NCBI GenBank assembly: GCA_037903475.1
Contig: JBAJFG010000070.1
Location: 124,001 to 188,000, forward strand
DNA length: 64,000 nucleotides
Reading direction: 5' to 3'
Source: Ancylostoma caninum
Taxonomy: Eukaryota; Nematoda; Chromadorea; Rhabditida; Ancylostomatidae
Made by a program: the position numbers and the translations under genes. The notes below the pieces were generated by a model. The model was not told the DNA's origin and did not search any database. It worked only from the letters and a program-made list of their open reading frames with translations. Position 1 is the first letter of the stretch, and every line of letters starts with the position of its first letter. Shown piece by piece: positions 22,932 to 37,900 of the stretch.

Positions 22932-25900
22932 CTGAGAAATTGTTTTTTTTCATGTGCATATTCTTACAATGTGAACTAGCTCCAGTGAACTGGACGTCTT
23001 TCCAGGGAAAGGATTGTAGCAGTTGTAGGCCAGAAAAAAGACTACGAAAAGAAAACGTAAAAATCTACTTGTGAGACGCAGAAAGAAATATTGGTAGATA
23101 ACACCTAAATCCATGTGAAATTCCTTATCTTTATACAAAACCATCCGACACTTCGCTGCAGACGCCGTAATTGCAGACAAAGTCACATACGCACTCCCTA
23201 CCCGACTACACATCCCATCAAAACTATACCGATTTCAGTGGTATTATTGTATTGGCAAATAGCACCAGTAGCATTGTCGAAATGGTGAATAGCACCAGTT
23301 ATAATTCATTACTTTGCAAGGTAATTTATGACTTTTATTATCGAACAATTCATTGAACTGGAATTTCTCACCTGGCTCAAGCCAACCAGCGTTTGCTTCC
23401 CATGCATGCGCACTTGTGGATTGGCATCGCGACAGAAAGCGATCAGCTGTGGCACGAGCTTAGCCAGCTGATCGGTCGCTGCCAATAGCGTCGATGTCCC
23501 CACTCGAGACACCAGTGTTCCAACGAATCCGGCGCACGAGGCACGAATGGTGTTGTTTTTCGATCTGGAATAATAGAGATAGGATATATGTACGCCCCTA
23601 AGTTGCTGAGGTATCCTCACTTTGAACCGGCTGCAATGATGGCCTGCAGGGCCTTGCTGGCAGATGCGTGCTTCACCACTTTGTCCAGAGCTTCACTGGC
23701 ATCTTCGCGAATGAAGGCGTTGGAGACGTCACCAGCCTTGCTGATGAGGATGTTGCAGAGCTGAATTGGAACGTTTGATAGGCGTCAGCGATTATTCAGC
23801 TTCCCTAGTGGAGTGATGGGAAGAAATCAACGAAGAACCACCGCAGAAAGTAAAAATTGAGCTAAGAAGGAAGTGAACCGCACCTTGTCAAGCTCCGCGT
23901 CCATCTTCGACTTCATGTTCTGCGTCAACGTACCGATACACGCTATCGCAACCCGAGACACGCTCGACCGGAGATTTTTGCATTCGCCGAGCACCGCTAC
24001 GACGACCTGAAGCACCTCTTACGTTTCTTCTCAGCAGCTACATCACTGCTACTTTCAACACTACACAACACAGAACAGTCTGCTTCTTGAAACTGTTAGC
24101 TCAAAGAAGCTGTAGGCTCACCTCATGCATATGGTCAGCAACCTCCTTTGGATTTGACGCAGACAATTCGCTTATGAGATTGATGCCGTCCACTTTGTCA
24201 TTCCTGAAAGGAAGGAGACTATGGCGAATGTCAGTCATCTTCTAAATGTCATCCATCATTTTGAATTTGTGTGGATTGCATAAGTGGTCCATATAGGGGC
24301 TACCACGCTGATTAGAAAAGTAGTAACACCCCAAATGCAAATAAACAGAAAAATTCACGGCCCAAGTTTACGACCTTCCATAGAAACGTTTATCGGGTCC
24401 ACATCTGAGGTACTGAAAAAAAAGCCTCAACTTATGCAAAAAAAGCCGCAACTTGTCGATCCAGGAAATTGGGAGCATACTCAGAACCCCAAAAACAACT
24501 TGTCGACAAGCATTTGGCGAGCAAATATCTGATCGCATCTGAAACTAGCTTTTCCAAAAACTTGTCGACAACTTGGTTTTGCACTTCCTTGTCGACAACC
24601 TGTCCGCCCAAAAGCTTGTCGACAACTTGTTTTTGCTCTTCCTTGCCGACAGGTGGTCGACCGTATGAATTTGTTCTTGTCCCATGGGAGAAAAGCTTGT
24701 CGAAAACTTGGTTTTGGGTGGAATGATGACGTCAAACTTGTCGACAACGATTTGCTAGTTAAAAGCTTGTTTGCAAGTTGTTTTTGGGCGAAGCTGTGCC
24801 GACAACTTGTTTTTGGGGTTCTGAATAGTAAATGGGCGGTTACTTGCCAGAATCACTCGGATCGTTATGTATCTTTGATTCTTTTCAAGCTGCATGGGAC
24901 GTTCACCCCTCTCCTCCACTGGGATTTCCTTCTCATTACTTATACCATCCAATCAATCACAGCATAAACCAATTCCACCAATTCCCTGGGCACCGCCACA
25001 CGTCCAAAAAACGTTGCGTGTCGAAATGTCGTTCCAGAAATAAAGGTGAAAATGTCGCCATCACGGTGAGTATGTACCAGTCACCAATGAAATTTTCGAT
25101 TGCTTATGCGAATACTAAATATACAGGAGAGCTAATGTGCAGGTATGGAGAGTTTCGGTAATCTACCAATAGGCATGAATAAATCAAATTGCAGAAGCTC
25201 GGCGGTCGTCTCCTCAGAGAAACTATCGGGAGGACCGCGGCAGAAAGTTGCAAGAACCGCAGCAAGATACCGCAAGAGCCACAGCAGAAAACCGGAAGAA
25301 CCGCAGATCACTTCTTGCCTTTTCCGGTTTTCTGCTGTAGTTCTTCGGAGAGTTTGCCTGACGCCGTAGATTTCGGCCACTATGAATCGAGGCTTTGAAC
25401 TGGGCCGACTGTATGGCATACTTTGTGTGAGGTATCATGCTACAAAAAGAACTGAAGTGAGAAATTTCTACCGAAATGGCTCTTTTGAATGAGCGCATTC
25501 TCTGCACGATCCCTTCCTTGCATTACCTATTTTATACATAACCAATCACATTAACCACGGTTGGTTTGTTTTGTTAGCATTACATGGCTTCCAGCCCTGA
25601 TCCACCAGGATCAGGTTGCCCTCCAATAGGTTTGTATCCAGCCATAACCTCATGGTAGATATTAGTCGTGGAAGGCAGTCAGATCCTTCAAATCCATCAC
25701 AAACCCTCGACAAACAAAAGTGGGACAAGTCCTCAGTCTACTACTATAATTATCACTGTTAGTGTGGGAAAGCAAAACGCCAAATTGGACTTGGTAAGCA
25801 GCGGGAAAAAGAAGACTCCAAGGTGACAGGGCCACATGGCCTTTCCGTGATTTGTAATAGTGGTGGATTTGGCTCACAATCAGAGCGAAGTAAAAAAATG

Positions 25901-28900
25901 AAAAACAACGAAAATGAAGAGTTGGTTAAATAATAAGTAAAGGTAAGCTAACAGCAAAGTTGACGTCCAGGGCTGTGATTCAAGAGATGCCAGCCATGAA
26001 AAATATTGGTTAGCATGGTTGGGTGTTATTTGTTTATTTATTTTTTTGTTCATATAGGTATTATATAGATACATATTATACAGGGTGGGCCAAAAATACG
26101 GTAACAAAGAAAAGGGCAATCAGAAAAAGATGTTCAAGGCAATTTGGAACTTTGTTACATGATTTATGTTCAATAACTCCCAGCGAATATAATACAAGAA
26201 AACATCTAGAAAAATATCCTCCATTTGCTAGGAATCAGAGCCCTAGACATCAGATGAAGCCGCAAGCCTCGGCGCGCAAGTGGTTGAGAAAAAATTTATT
26301 CCCTATTTTTGAAGTTCCTTTCCGGAGATTCCCAACTCCTAAGGGGTTTTGAGGAAGCTTATTTCTCAGGTGCCGTGAAGACCTACTACCACACTTGAGT
26401 TCTGTGCAATTGAGTGGCAGCTCGACAAAACCACTAGGTCCTAAAATTTATTGTTTTCCCTGTTCTGAACCAGTCGAAATCTAAGTTCTTAAGCACTGTC
26501 CTAGTAAAACGTCCAGAGATGGCCTCCCAACTAAACTTGAGTTCGAGGCGGAACATGCTCCTTTGAAAGCAAAACACGTCTTATTACCGTATTTATGGCC
26601 CACCCTGTGTAGGTCGCGCGGCAATGCGTAAGAAGGAAGAGAAGATCCATTTGCGTGCATTTCAAGAAGATTCCAATGAATTAGATATCAAAATTGCGTA
26701 GGACTTCTAGCACTTTTTCAGACTTCGTGCTGCACAAACATTAAGCACTGCGCATTAAAAAATAGGAAATTCATTAAGGGGTGCATGACAACACCATTAC
26801 TACAGTAGTTCTCGCGGTCGAGATCTCAGTTAACCCATTGACGACAGCAATCCTTTTCGCGTTTTCCCACATTTTTTTCAATTTCCGGCCCCTTTCCCTG
26901 CTCCAGGATTTTGTAAAAAATCTAATCTAAACTTTTACATTCGCAATGACTTAGAATCCTACTACGCCACCCTCTAAGAAAACCGCAATGATCATTAGGA
27001 TCTAGTGATAAGTCAAACTGGACCATGCGAAAAAAGGCGTGGCTTACTGGTGAGCGACGCGTTCGTCAATGGGTTAAAGTGCAAATGCTTGTCTCAGGCT
27101 CAACATTATCCGTTAATAAAACGATTCCGATGACATTTTTACGATTTTCTTTTGGTGGAGAAACCAGAATAAGAATTATATTAAATCTGGGAACCCTCAC
27201 TGCGCGTAGAAAATTATAAGCAAGAGAATGGATACTCACCAATCCTCGCTCTCAATCTTCCTGAGCGCATTCGTGACTGTCCGCGGGCCTCCGCCACCAC
27301 CACCAGCGCCTCCTCCACTTCGGGCCGCAGCTGGTTGCACTTTGGCTGTCGACTTTCCGTTTATACTAGAGTTGAGCGTAGATTTGGTGTGGGCAGTCGC
27401 TGATGGCAGCGATTTTCCGTTTGTGTGGTTCTTCTTGGCGGGGATGGATTTCTGGAAAGTCAATTTTCGCCGTTAGTTGAGCGACTCAACTGGTTTTCTA
27501 GTAGATTTCACTGCATCCTTCTTCGAATATAGCAAATTTTCATGGTTCATAGAGGCGAAAACAGGAAGTCCGGATATTTTCCTTCCCTTCATCCTTTTTG
27601 CAACGTTTTATGGGATCTGGAACGTTGCGCTTCCAAATTTCCCCGGTGCTGCTCGCAAAAGGTGCACAGAAACCCGGCGTAAGCTATCCCTATGGCATAA
27701 AATTGTGTGCTACCCTTATGTCGTACTTTGTTCAATGACGAAACACCTTAGAAATGTGGCAGACCACGAACAAGTGCAATTCCGGATATGTTACGTCCGT
27801 TTCCATGACATCTATCCTGAAAAAACGAAAAAACTGACGGTGTTTTTGAGTGGAGCGTGATTTGTAGTGGTAATTGGAAGGCTGTGATGACTTGTGCTTT
27901 TCTTCGCCAGTTGGCCATAACCGCCTGTGGAGTGAGAGAGCTCTGGAATGACAAGCAATCGATGAAAATTACTTTATCGATGCAATTATATATATTTGTA
28001 GATAAAATTAGGTTAGCTGCGCTTTTTCTGTTGAATTGGTTTCTCATTTAGCCAAAGATTTCAAAAGTTATTTGCATGATGTACCTGATTGTAGGAGCAT
28101 CCCTAGTGCATGAATAAACAAATAAACAAATAAATAAACAAAGTCAATTGGAAAACAAAATTACACTGAAAATTCCTTGTGATTTCTCTGGTTAGTGAGT
28201 GCACATAAAGTAAACCGACTAGTCTCCAAAAATGATTTTAAAAAATCTTTATCGCCGACAACACCACTTACATCACTTATTTTTTACTCTTTAAAGATCA
28301 TCTTCCCTTGTTGAGGTGATCAGGCTTATTTCGAAAGAGTAGCAGTAGATATGTTTTGATGAGCGCGTGCGACAAAGTATAAACGAGGTCGACAAATGCG
28401 AAATGCGAAGTGCGAAATTGCAAAAATCACCTTTTTCCTCGCGATTGGACATTTTATGTTGTTACTCTTGTGCTATGTACATAGAATTATACACTTGCGA
28501 TTGGATCGATTTATTAATTTCATCATTATTGTAGTGATCATCATTATGCCGGATGATATTATGATTTTTGAGATTCCTATAATATTATTTGTGCGAATGA
28601 AATCATTATTTTTACCACTGTTGATACTGTTTGCTCTCGTGAATTGCTGCTCTCGGTTTAAGTTCTAAGCAAGGGTTTGATTTGCCATGTTTGAGGTTAT
28701 AAGCCCGAGAGTTGGTAACCAAACCGAATATCAGCCTCTGCCTTTTCAGTGTCTAAGACCATTGAAAAATTAGTTTCAGAGAATCAACAACATAGAAAAT
28801 ATCGTCTTGAAAATTATTTTTTTTTTCGAATTTCAAGTTTAAAGGTAGAGGGAGAAGAATGAGTGGCCATAACTTGCGACGATGATTTCTTCACGTCAAA

Positions 28901-31900
28901 AAATCAAAAACTGATAACTTTCAAAGGGAACTCTTTTAAGGAATCGACAGCTAAAACGAGGAACAGACCTCACCTGTAGAATGTCCCTGTTTACACTCTT
29001 TTATATCCGGGTGTTCAAAGTAGAAAAACGATGAAATTGAGAACAAGAAGAGAAGGAAATTAGGTTGATCCTTGGTTCATGGAGCTGCCTTTTTTGAGGA
29101 AAAATGGACAGAAAAACGACTTGTTAGATCGATCTCTATAAAAAATAAACGAATAAGCGACATTTCTCGAGCTCCAACCGGAGGAAACTCAAAAATAAAT
29201 CGGAGCATGAATCTACAAGGGTACTTTGGTAGTTCTCTGCGGTTTCGTGGTAACACCATAGTTTTAATCAGAAAGGAAGTACGAGAAGGCTTTCTCGAGA
29301 AGCCCCTTTAACCTAGCAATTCAGGAACACACTCGGAGAGATTTCTTATCCTAGAAATTCTTCTAGCAGAATTCTGAATAAAGAGGTCGATGGTCAGCTA
29401 TGCAATTTATTAGTTTGAGCTTCGAATTACAGTAACTTCAAGGAGCAACAGTTTGCACCTATGATAAATTCACTTCAACGTTGACTATAAGGCATTTTAC
29501 TGCAGTAATTACCTTACTCCGACTGAACAATTATCCTAATCAAAACCAATGACAACCACACCACATTTCCTTCTATTTTTTTCACCAAAAAAATTCTTAC
29601 GTGGTGTCCAGACGTGTGGCCTGTGGTCCAACCAGGAATGCATGGATTTCGAACCTTTGAGGTTATGGATAGGAGGGAGGATGTGCTGGGCATACATTGT
29701 AGAAATGGGCCTCTGGTGGAAGCGCGGTGCCAGGCAACCGTCGACTGGCCATTATTGTGTGAGTGTGAGGGCGGCCGGAAGGTGTGTAGGTGAAAAAGGC
29801 TGGTGCTTCATTGAATTACGCTATCAGCATGGGATTGCTGCGTTGGACTAGTCAAGCCCTTACCTTAGGGTGAATAGCCGGTCATTAAACAAGAGAGCAA
29901 TGGTTTATTTATCCATTTATCCATTTATTTATTTATTTGGTCAATATCTGTAGATGTAGATGGCCACTGTGTGCAAACAAGACAAACTCATCGGGATAAA
30001 TGATCTATCCAAAGATTTGCTAGGATGGTTGGGTAAAAAGAACGACGTACACTGACTCACGATCCTTCTGCCTGATTCTTCATTTCTTTAGTCTTTTTTT
30101 TCCCAAAAATCTGTTTCTAATGGCCCTTCTAGTTGCTAGGAAAATGTCATCTTTCAGATGTTCTTTCCTCCAAATGATCGACACAGAAAGTTTTAACAAA
30201 AAGTCGGTTAAATGGACTCTGATCCGGTGATTATACAGAAGATTTCAGAGGTCGAGACCCGCTTGCACGCTTTGCACTGCACCTGCAACGCAGCATTCTA
30301 TCTCCGCGTCCACAATTTTCATTGACATCACCTGATCTCAAACAGCACAATTCGCCCTCTTCTGTGATTTATGTTTTTAGCTATAGTGTGTGCAATTCAC
30401 GTGTTGCACGTGCATATACGTGTATATAGAAGACTTCAGTGATCTGGACCCGCAGCACGCGTTGCATAATGCGCGACGCGTGCTGCCATAGTCATTCTAT
30501 TCCCCATCACGCTTTCTGGTTAAACTTGCCAAAACAGGTGGAGAGTGTACGCGGGATGGAATAAAGACCGAATATCTTAATTAATTTAGCCGTTGATTCT
30601 GAACTCGACGATAAAAAAGAAAGAAACAAAGTCTAAGTCTCTTCTCATCACTCCTCAGAAGTTGTACTACTACTTCCTTTCCAAAATCCACATCATTAAC
30701 TAATTAGAAATCGAATTTTCAAATTTGAATAGATCTTACGCATTTTTTTTTGGTCGTGGGTATGTTTCATGGTGAGGCGTATGCGAGTGTGCCTCAATTA
30801 CTGAAGTATTCTGTACATGAGCAAAAATGCTAATCCCCGCTCTCCCCGCTACCTATCGCGAGTTTCCCTGGCGTGCCTCAAGCTTGGAGAGAATGCCTCA
30901 GAGAAAAATAAAATAATTTCCATCCATGCAAGCGACGCTTTTTGTGCAACTTTAAAAAATCTACAAAGTGCAAATTTTTCATGTGGAACTAAAGAAAATT
31001 CACTGTGTTACAAGTGCGAAATCCAGGAAAAAAAGCTGTTTTATCAAGAAAACTAATTTTCCAAACAATTCGTTCTTTGAAGCTACATTACCTTGTGTTC
31101 CTAGGCAACGTTTGCGCAAGAAGCGTTTGTGACTCAGGAGTTCCCCTTCAAAATGAAAGTATTCCTATTTGACGTCATTTAAACAAAATAAGTAGAAACG
31201 GACGGCATACCGAGCACCTGCTTACATGTACCTACTCTGTTTGAAAGGGGGATGACTGGGAAGGATTGTGTCCGGGTATTCTCGCAGATTCGACCATACC
31301 AAGTTCTAGCGAGGGAGAGGAAGCCGGAACGTCAACAATTCAGAAAACTCTACAAATATTTACCTCGCGTGCCTTACAACTAGCACACCTAGTGGTACAG
31401 TTTGCTTCGAAACAATTGGCTCCATCCATTTCATCTTCATAGCATTACGATCCTGGGAACACCCCTCTACCCAAACGGAGGATGCGATAAGAGCACGCTC
31501 GCAAGAGTACATAGGCTCCGCAAAACGCCTCATCCGCCTATTATTTTGAAACGGACTGTACATGTGTATCACGCCGCTTGACCTAGTTGCTAGGGCTATT
31601 TGTGACGCTAAGAGGCGCCGGAAAATCCTTGTTTTACATTTTTCGACAGTGTGCTTTCCTAGCACAGGAGCTTAAGAGCTAAATCAGTCATTTGTTTGCT
31701 CACAGGAAAAAAGCATCTAGGGGATTTAGGAGCTAATAACTAATATCCTGTTGAAAATAATACAACTCCAAGAACTAAGACTCCAAGAAAGCGATGAAGA
31801 TATGGGAAGTTAGGTAGCCACCAATCTCAAATACAAAATAAAACCACTAACAGGCAGTTTCGGATGGTGGGCCAAAAGTCTTTGAACAAAAATAGTAATT

Positions 31901-34900
31901 CGCTGAAACTATGTAGAACGAGGGAGATTTGAGAAAATTGGAATTTAATAAATAGTTAATATTGTTTGCGGATTAATGGCTAACATAAATTCTATATTTG
32001 GTTGTTAGGATTTCTCCTTTGATAGCGGCACAGCCCTGAAGAAGCGGAGGTGCATAGTTGAAGCCCGAATTCATCACGGGTTTTCTCGAAAGTTCCAAAA
32101 GAGAACCCAAATGTTTTTGAGGCCATGAGAAGTTCTCAGCCTCCGGTTTATAGAAGACACTCTAGAATTTTCCGAGATAGATGTAGTCCTACGATATGTT
32201 ATTATTTATTCCGATCTCTGCCCTAGAGAAGAATGCACACTTCAGGCAATAATTTCTGTACTCCATAAATCCCGTGTTAGCATGTAGTGCACTAAAATGG
32301 GCCAAGGAATGGATTATGCGTAGTAAACAGGCATGAATGTGAGCCAAAAGGGAAGAACGTCACAGGTACAGTGCGATTTTTTTGTCTTTGCGGGCCACAG
32401 CAGCAAGAGAGGCGACCGATCGCTCTGGTGACACTCTCTTCATTTCCAGAATTTTCCGAGGTTCCTTATATATTCTATGGTAGAGGGCTTCGTCTACATA
32501 CCACAGAAATTTGAAGCCTCTTCGCAGGTATGTAATTAGAAAAGTGATGGGAGGTTCTGCGCGCCTGGGTCAGCTTCTCTCTCCCCCCCCCCCCGTCTTG
32601 GCGAATCTCTGTCGCTATCAGAAAAGTAATCATCGGATTTAAAAACATTAAAAATGTTAGCAAGTAAACTGTGGACGGATAATTGCCACTAGTTTTTCCA
32701 ACTAACTCGTCCACGTGTTCTTAAATTGAGAAAAACGATTCTTGAAAGAGTTTCCGTGCATCTTGTACTTGCACTTGGGGGCCAATTCTCGTTCAAGGGC
32801 CAAGGGTGTTTTCGCTTCGATTAAGGATTTGGGAAAAACCTATTGAACTATCCATCTCTTGATCTTTGATAGTGTATTGTACTTGAGGTTCATGAGTGCA
32901 ATGCACTCCCAGTGCTTCAATATATGTACTAGGATCCAATTCATTTTGAACTAAATGAACGATGTGGGAACTGTAGGGATATGAGATTCCTGTCATTGAT
33001 TCGATACAGTGGGGGGGGGGGGGGGGTGGGGGGAACAGGGAACAAAATGCTGAGAGAAAGCCAAATCAGGAACTTAGCTTCAGAAGAGAAGAGGATAAGC
33101 GAGTGAGTCAAGAAAAACGCACCATCAAAATACTGTCCACCCTTGGCCGGCTTGATAGGCATGTCGTCAAAGTTGGTCGGTGGACTGTTCTCCACTTCTT
33201 CGCTCAGGTTTCCTTCGCTTTTCGCCTAAGAGGGAAATTATAAGAAGCTGCAGAGGATAATGGATAGCCGTATGCATAGATTTTCAACGAAAAACCTTCG
33301 ATAGATTCGACGTTGGACTTCCAGCAGCTTTTTTAGCCGGCAAATGGTTGTTATTCAACTCCGTTTTCTTCAAACTTTCGCTGTGTGAAAACCCATTTTG
33401 CACGGTGGTTGCCTGCAAGAGGGTTCTTTTCTTTTAGAAATCTTTGATGCAAAATTCCAGCAATTAAAAAATGACAGTAAACAATACGGTAGTTTGTAGG
33501 AAAGCGCTCACTTCCGGTTGACGTTGAGCCATTCGATTGATAAGCGCTGACACAGCTGAAACAGAATATCTTGATTTAGCCAGAGAAAATACTCATCCAT
33601 TCAGTCAGTCATTCTCCCTTGATTTCACGTTCATCCAACCAACACCCACAGCCATGGGCGGAGAAAATTCTCAGAAAATAAAAAGTAAAAAAGAATGCAA
33701 AACAAATAAGTGAAAATAGAGAAAAAAGGAATGAACATTCCAGTGATCGCTGAGTTGCTCATCCAGGAATGCAATGCATTCCGTGCAGGTCAGTTTGAGT
33801 GCATAGGTCTATCATTGTATCGACCAAAGCATTAAAGGCAGCACCCACGATAATCTTCACCTTCGAACTTTTGAGAGTTTTCGAACCTCGGGCATTGTCC
33901 CGACAACTCTGTGATGGAAATGCTGTCAGAAACCCCGCATTTCATGAGATATCACAAGTATAACATCAGTTCAACAGTTCGAACCTAGCCCGCTGGTACG
34001 AGTTGACCTGCTGTGCAGAAATAGCCGTGGGGCGATGTTGGAACGAATCAGCTGTTTTCACATACAATCGCTCAGTTTTTCTTTGAAAAAAATTGTTTCG
34101 CGGACTTTTCCGTACCATTCTTACACTACTATGACTGCAGCTGTCTGTTTGCATTCTAATCTTACTTTTCACCAGCTGTTTTCCGTTTTCTCTTTTCATA
34201 ACAACCATTACTTCCTATTTTGTGTGTTTGTACTATTTCTTTTCCATTCTTTCCCACTTGTACTCGTTTTTTCTTCACCAGTAAGTCTGTGCAGCCCACA
34301 CTTCATTTTCTTTTGATTTCTGTTCTTTTCTGACTTGAACATGCTGCAAAACCACGAAAATATCCGAATCCGTTGAGGAAATACGTAGCGATCATGTCAG
34401 TGTTATCGACTTTTTGCTCTACCCCATGCCTGACAACTCGACCGTTTTGTTCAATCGCAGCAAATTCGAAGTATCCGAAAGTTGTTTTCCTGTGACTTTC
34501 AAGTGGAATCGACCCTCATATTCGTGTTCTTCATGGTCGAAAACCCAAGGTTATCTTGAAATCTTGGAGTTGAAAATTCCCGTGGGTGCTGCCTTTAACG
34601 AATTTCGAAAACCGTTTAACGCTCATCGGTCATTTGCTCCTGAGTCAACCACGTACTATGTGAAGAACGCTGACAGGGGATTTATTTTACTGAGCATGTT
34701 CAAACCATCTCATTCAAGACTATGGGTAACAAAAGATTGAAGCCTAATTTTTTTGTACCACTGTAAAATGAACGGTACATTAATGCGGTAACCCTGTAAT
34801 TTGTTCGGGCACATTGTGCAATATTTTTTATCATCAATTTCAGCAACTCGCAAGTTTTCTGGCCACTCCAATAGTGTATGAGCTGTGCCTGTCAAAGGCA

Positions 34901-37900
34901 AGCTCCGGCCAAATTCTTCTAGGTATTTCTTCCAGGCTTTTCGCTCTCTGGAATTTCATCCATCTGTGTAACACGTATTTCAAGTTTGAGAGCTTGCGGC
35001 AAGGCCTGCGCTTTCTTCCAGGCTTTTCGCTCTCTGGAATTTCATCCATCTGTGTAACACGTATTTCAAGTTTGAGAGCTTGCGGCAAGGGAAGTTTGAG
35101 AAATACAGTTGCCTAGGAAAACATGCTCCAGCTGACGAATTCTGCGCGAGTGCATAATAAAGAATGATCGTCTACGGACACTTACCACCCGCCCGCTTCG
35201 CACCAGGCCATCTTGCCTCCTTGGACCTGTGAAGGAACAGCCAAACATGCTTCGAAGGGTGTCCTAATTCACTCCAGTACTTTATTATACATATTAGGTC
35301 ATAGCTAACCTGTCCTTCCTTAGAAAAAACCGCGAACAATCGCTTTCTATACACTGTCTCATCGGGGCCTGACGCGCCGCAGGTGCTAAGTGTCCGATAA
35401 TCAACAAAGAACGATGCATAATGATTCTGGATACAAACCGTTTAACGGACACTTCTTGAAACCACTGCTCATCTCATCAAGCGGATTGTGTGCAGTCCTA
35501 TCAATACGGATTTTGTCCTACGACGCCGCAAAAGACAGTATGTGACGCGCTTGGTATAGCGTTGTTGAAAAGCAAGGACCCCGCGAAAGCGCAGCGCCAT
35601 GTCAAAATCGTTCGATGGAAACTGTGAATTGTGAGAATTTTTCAGAAAATTTTCTATTGGTTCCGTTCAGGGTGTCGCAGTAGGCGTCGAATTTAGTGGG
35701 AACCCGGAAAATGAAATTTTGCCCGGTTCTTACCCATAAAGCGCAATATATCCTAAGTCTCAATAACGCTACAAACGTAAGCATTCATTTGCAATGAATT
35801 TCCTATGATTTTTTGAGGTCGATAGTGCAGAAGGCATCTATCTGTCGTCGGAGATAGTGCGAACGCATCTCATTACCTGTTTGGACAGGCTAGAACAGGA
35901 ACAAAGGACGAAAGTGATTACACTGAAGTGTGTGGATGCGCAGGAAGTTAGAGGGTCGCGTTGTAGCTGTTGCAGCGCATGCTCTATACGTGGACCACCT
36001 CGACCCAATGAATATCCTACAGGCGATGTCGATTTAAAAAAGCTTGTATTTGAGTGAAATTCAAAGGTTCATGGAGGAAAGGACTTCGCACAAGACCGCT
36101 GGGTTAGCTTACATCTGGATTATTGTTATATGTACACCCAGTCTCCAGGGTAATACGATGACTATAAGTGTGGGTGTACGTGAAAAGTCTCTTGTGCCTA
36201 GCAGTACGATACGGTATCAGGCCATTTATGTTTACGTAAACGGCCTTTTCTCAGAGTATGTCAACGCATAGGAGAATTGTATAGTGCAGAGTACATGGCG
36301 TAGGCGAAAAGATGGCATAAAATTAGAATATTTTTCGTGGAAAAGGTAGCCGCTTGAGGTAGCAGAATACTGGATAATCCTCCAAAAATTGACATTACTG
36401 CCTTTGGAGCAGCGAAGAGTTTCCAATGGAAAACTGAGGGACAACGTCACCAAATAGCGCTTGAGTAGAAGCCTCAGGAGCCAAGCATGACTGAAAGGGT
36501 GTACACCTATCTACTATGACGATGGTGTTCTTAGAGTGTACATCCATCTACCCACTGGTAGTTAGGCGCTGTTTGATAAAGTGCTCCATCAAATACAATG
36601 AGCAGACCCTTAACTCATTTTCTATTACTTAAGTCAGACAGCAACACCTGCTGACTCATGACATCGCGACTTAAATGGAGGTTAGGTGTCTAGTTTTTTT
36701 TTTCTTAACGTTTATTTACTAGCTCAGTTCGCCTCCAGTTTTTTTTTCTGAAGAAAAGCAGCTCATACCATACTAAAAATCTCCTACATGAGGAGAATGT
36801 CAGCACATAAGTACCAAAACCGCGCCAGGGCCACCTCAACGAAGGGCGTTAGGTAATTTACGAGAATAATGTGTGTTAGGAGAACACAGGAAAAGCCAAA
36901 GATACATATCCAGTCTACAAAAATGAGCACAATATCAAATATATTATGAAAATGTGGAGACTAAGCTTGACTTCGAGAAAAAGAATATGAATAGCCAAAC
37001 GAAATATCATGATTTTTTAAAAATAGTTTCTATGTATCTTCTTTCCTAAATCTGGGCATGACTTGTTGAAGATGAAATTTTGATTGAAATTTGATTGAAG
37101 TATGACTTGAGCAATTTGAAATTGATCGGAAAAAATTGAGCACAGCAGCAATAAAAAATACCATGACATTTACGTGAATGAGGCGATTTATCAATTTCAT
37201 AAGAAAACTCACATCTGTCCTCTGACACGATCGAATTGTTGCGTTTCGGCATGTGCCAAGAGCCTGTGCTCGAGTTAGGAGTCAGAACTGCTGAAATGGG
37301 TCAACGTAAATGGTGGTAGAATTCTTAATCAGAAAAACCTCTAATTTTTGTTCTGCGCTAAGCAGATTGTGAAACTTGGCTTGAAACAAAAAAGTAAATT
37401 TTCACAGATTTTTCGTACTGTCTCGTTTGCGGAATCTCGTTTCCATTGCACTGTATACTTTTGTATTTACAGAAATAACCAATATAGTGTGGTCAGATGT
37501 ATTTTTACAATCGAATCATTTACTATATCTCAGCTCTGGTTAAGCTACGGACTGGTATCTAAAAATTTGATGAGACTCAATGTAGCCCTTTTTTCCACAG
37601 TATAACATTGACGAAAACTGCTTTCAAACAAGTTCACAGCGCTCGAAGCCTTACTGTTTTACCTTCATCAGAATATATTTGATTTTTTTTTGCGACAAAT
37701 CGATTCAGAAAGTGAGTTTCAGGTAAAATTCTTCCTTCAACATGCACTCAGATCAAAGGCACCTTACAAACAGCTACGTATAAATGGAGATTTCTAGTAA
37801 CTTGCTCATTGTGAGAAGTTAAAGGCACCTAATCTGAGAGTATGAAGTGATCGGTTGGTAAGGATAATATGATGAACACAGTCAACGTTCCCAGAATTTT

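Noticed and set aside
31360..31665. 101-codon minus frame rich in Arg and Cys
   Set aside because: No family recognised. It ends near a donor, but its phase at the donor (2) does not fit the che-12 exon at 27451.
31866..31890. GGTGGGCCAAAAGT match to the mariner MITE end
   Set aside because: No partner inverted end was found nearby, so it may be chance or a small relic.
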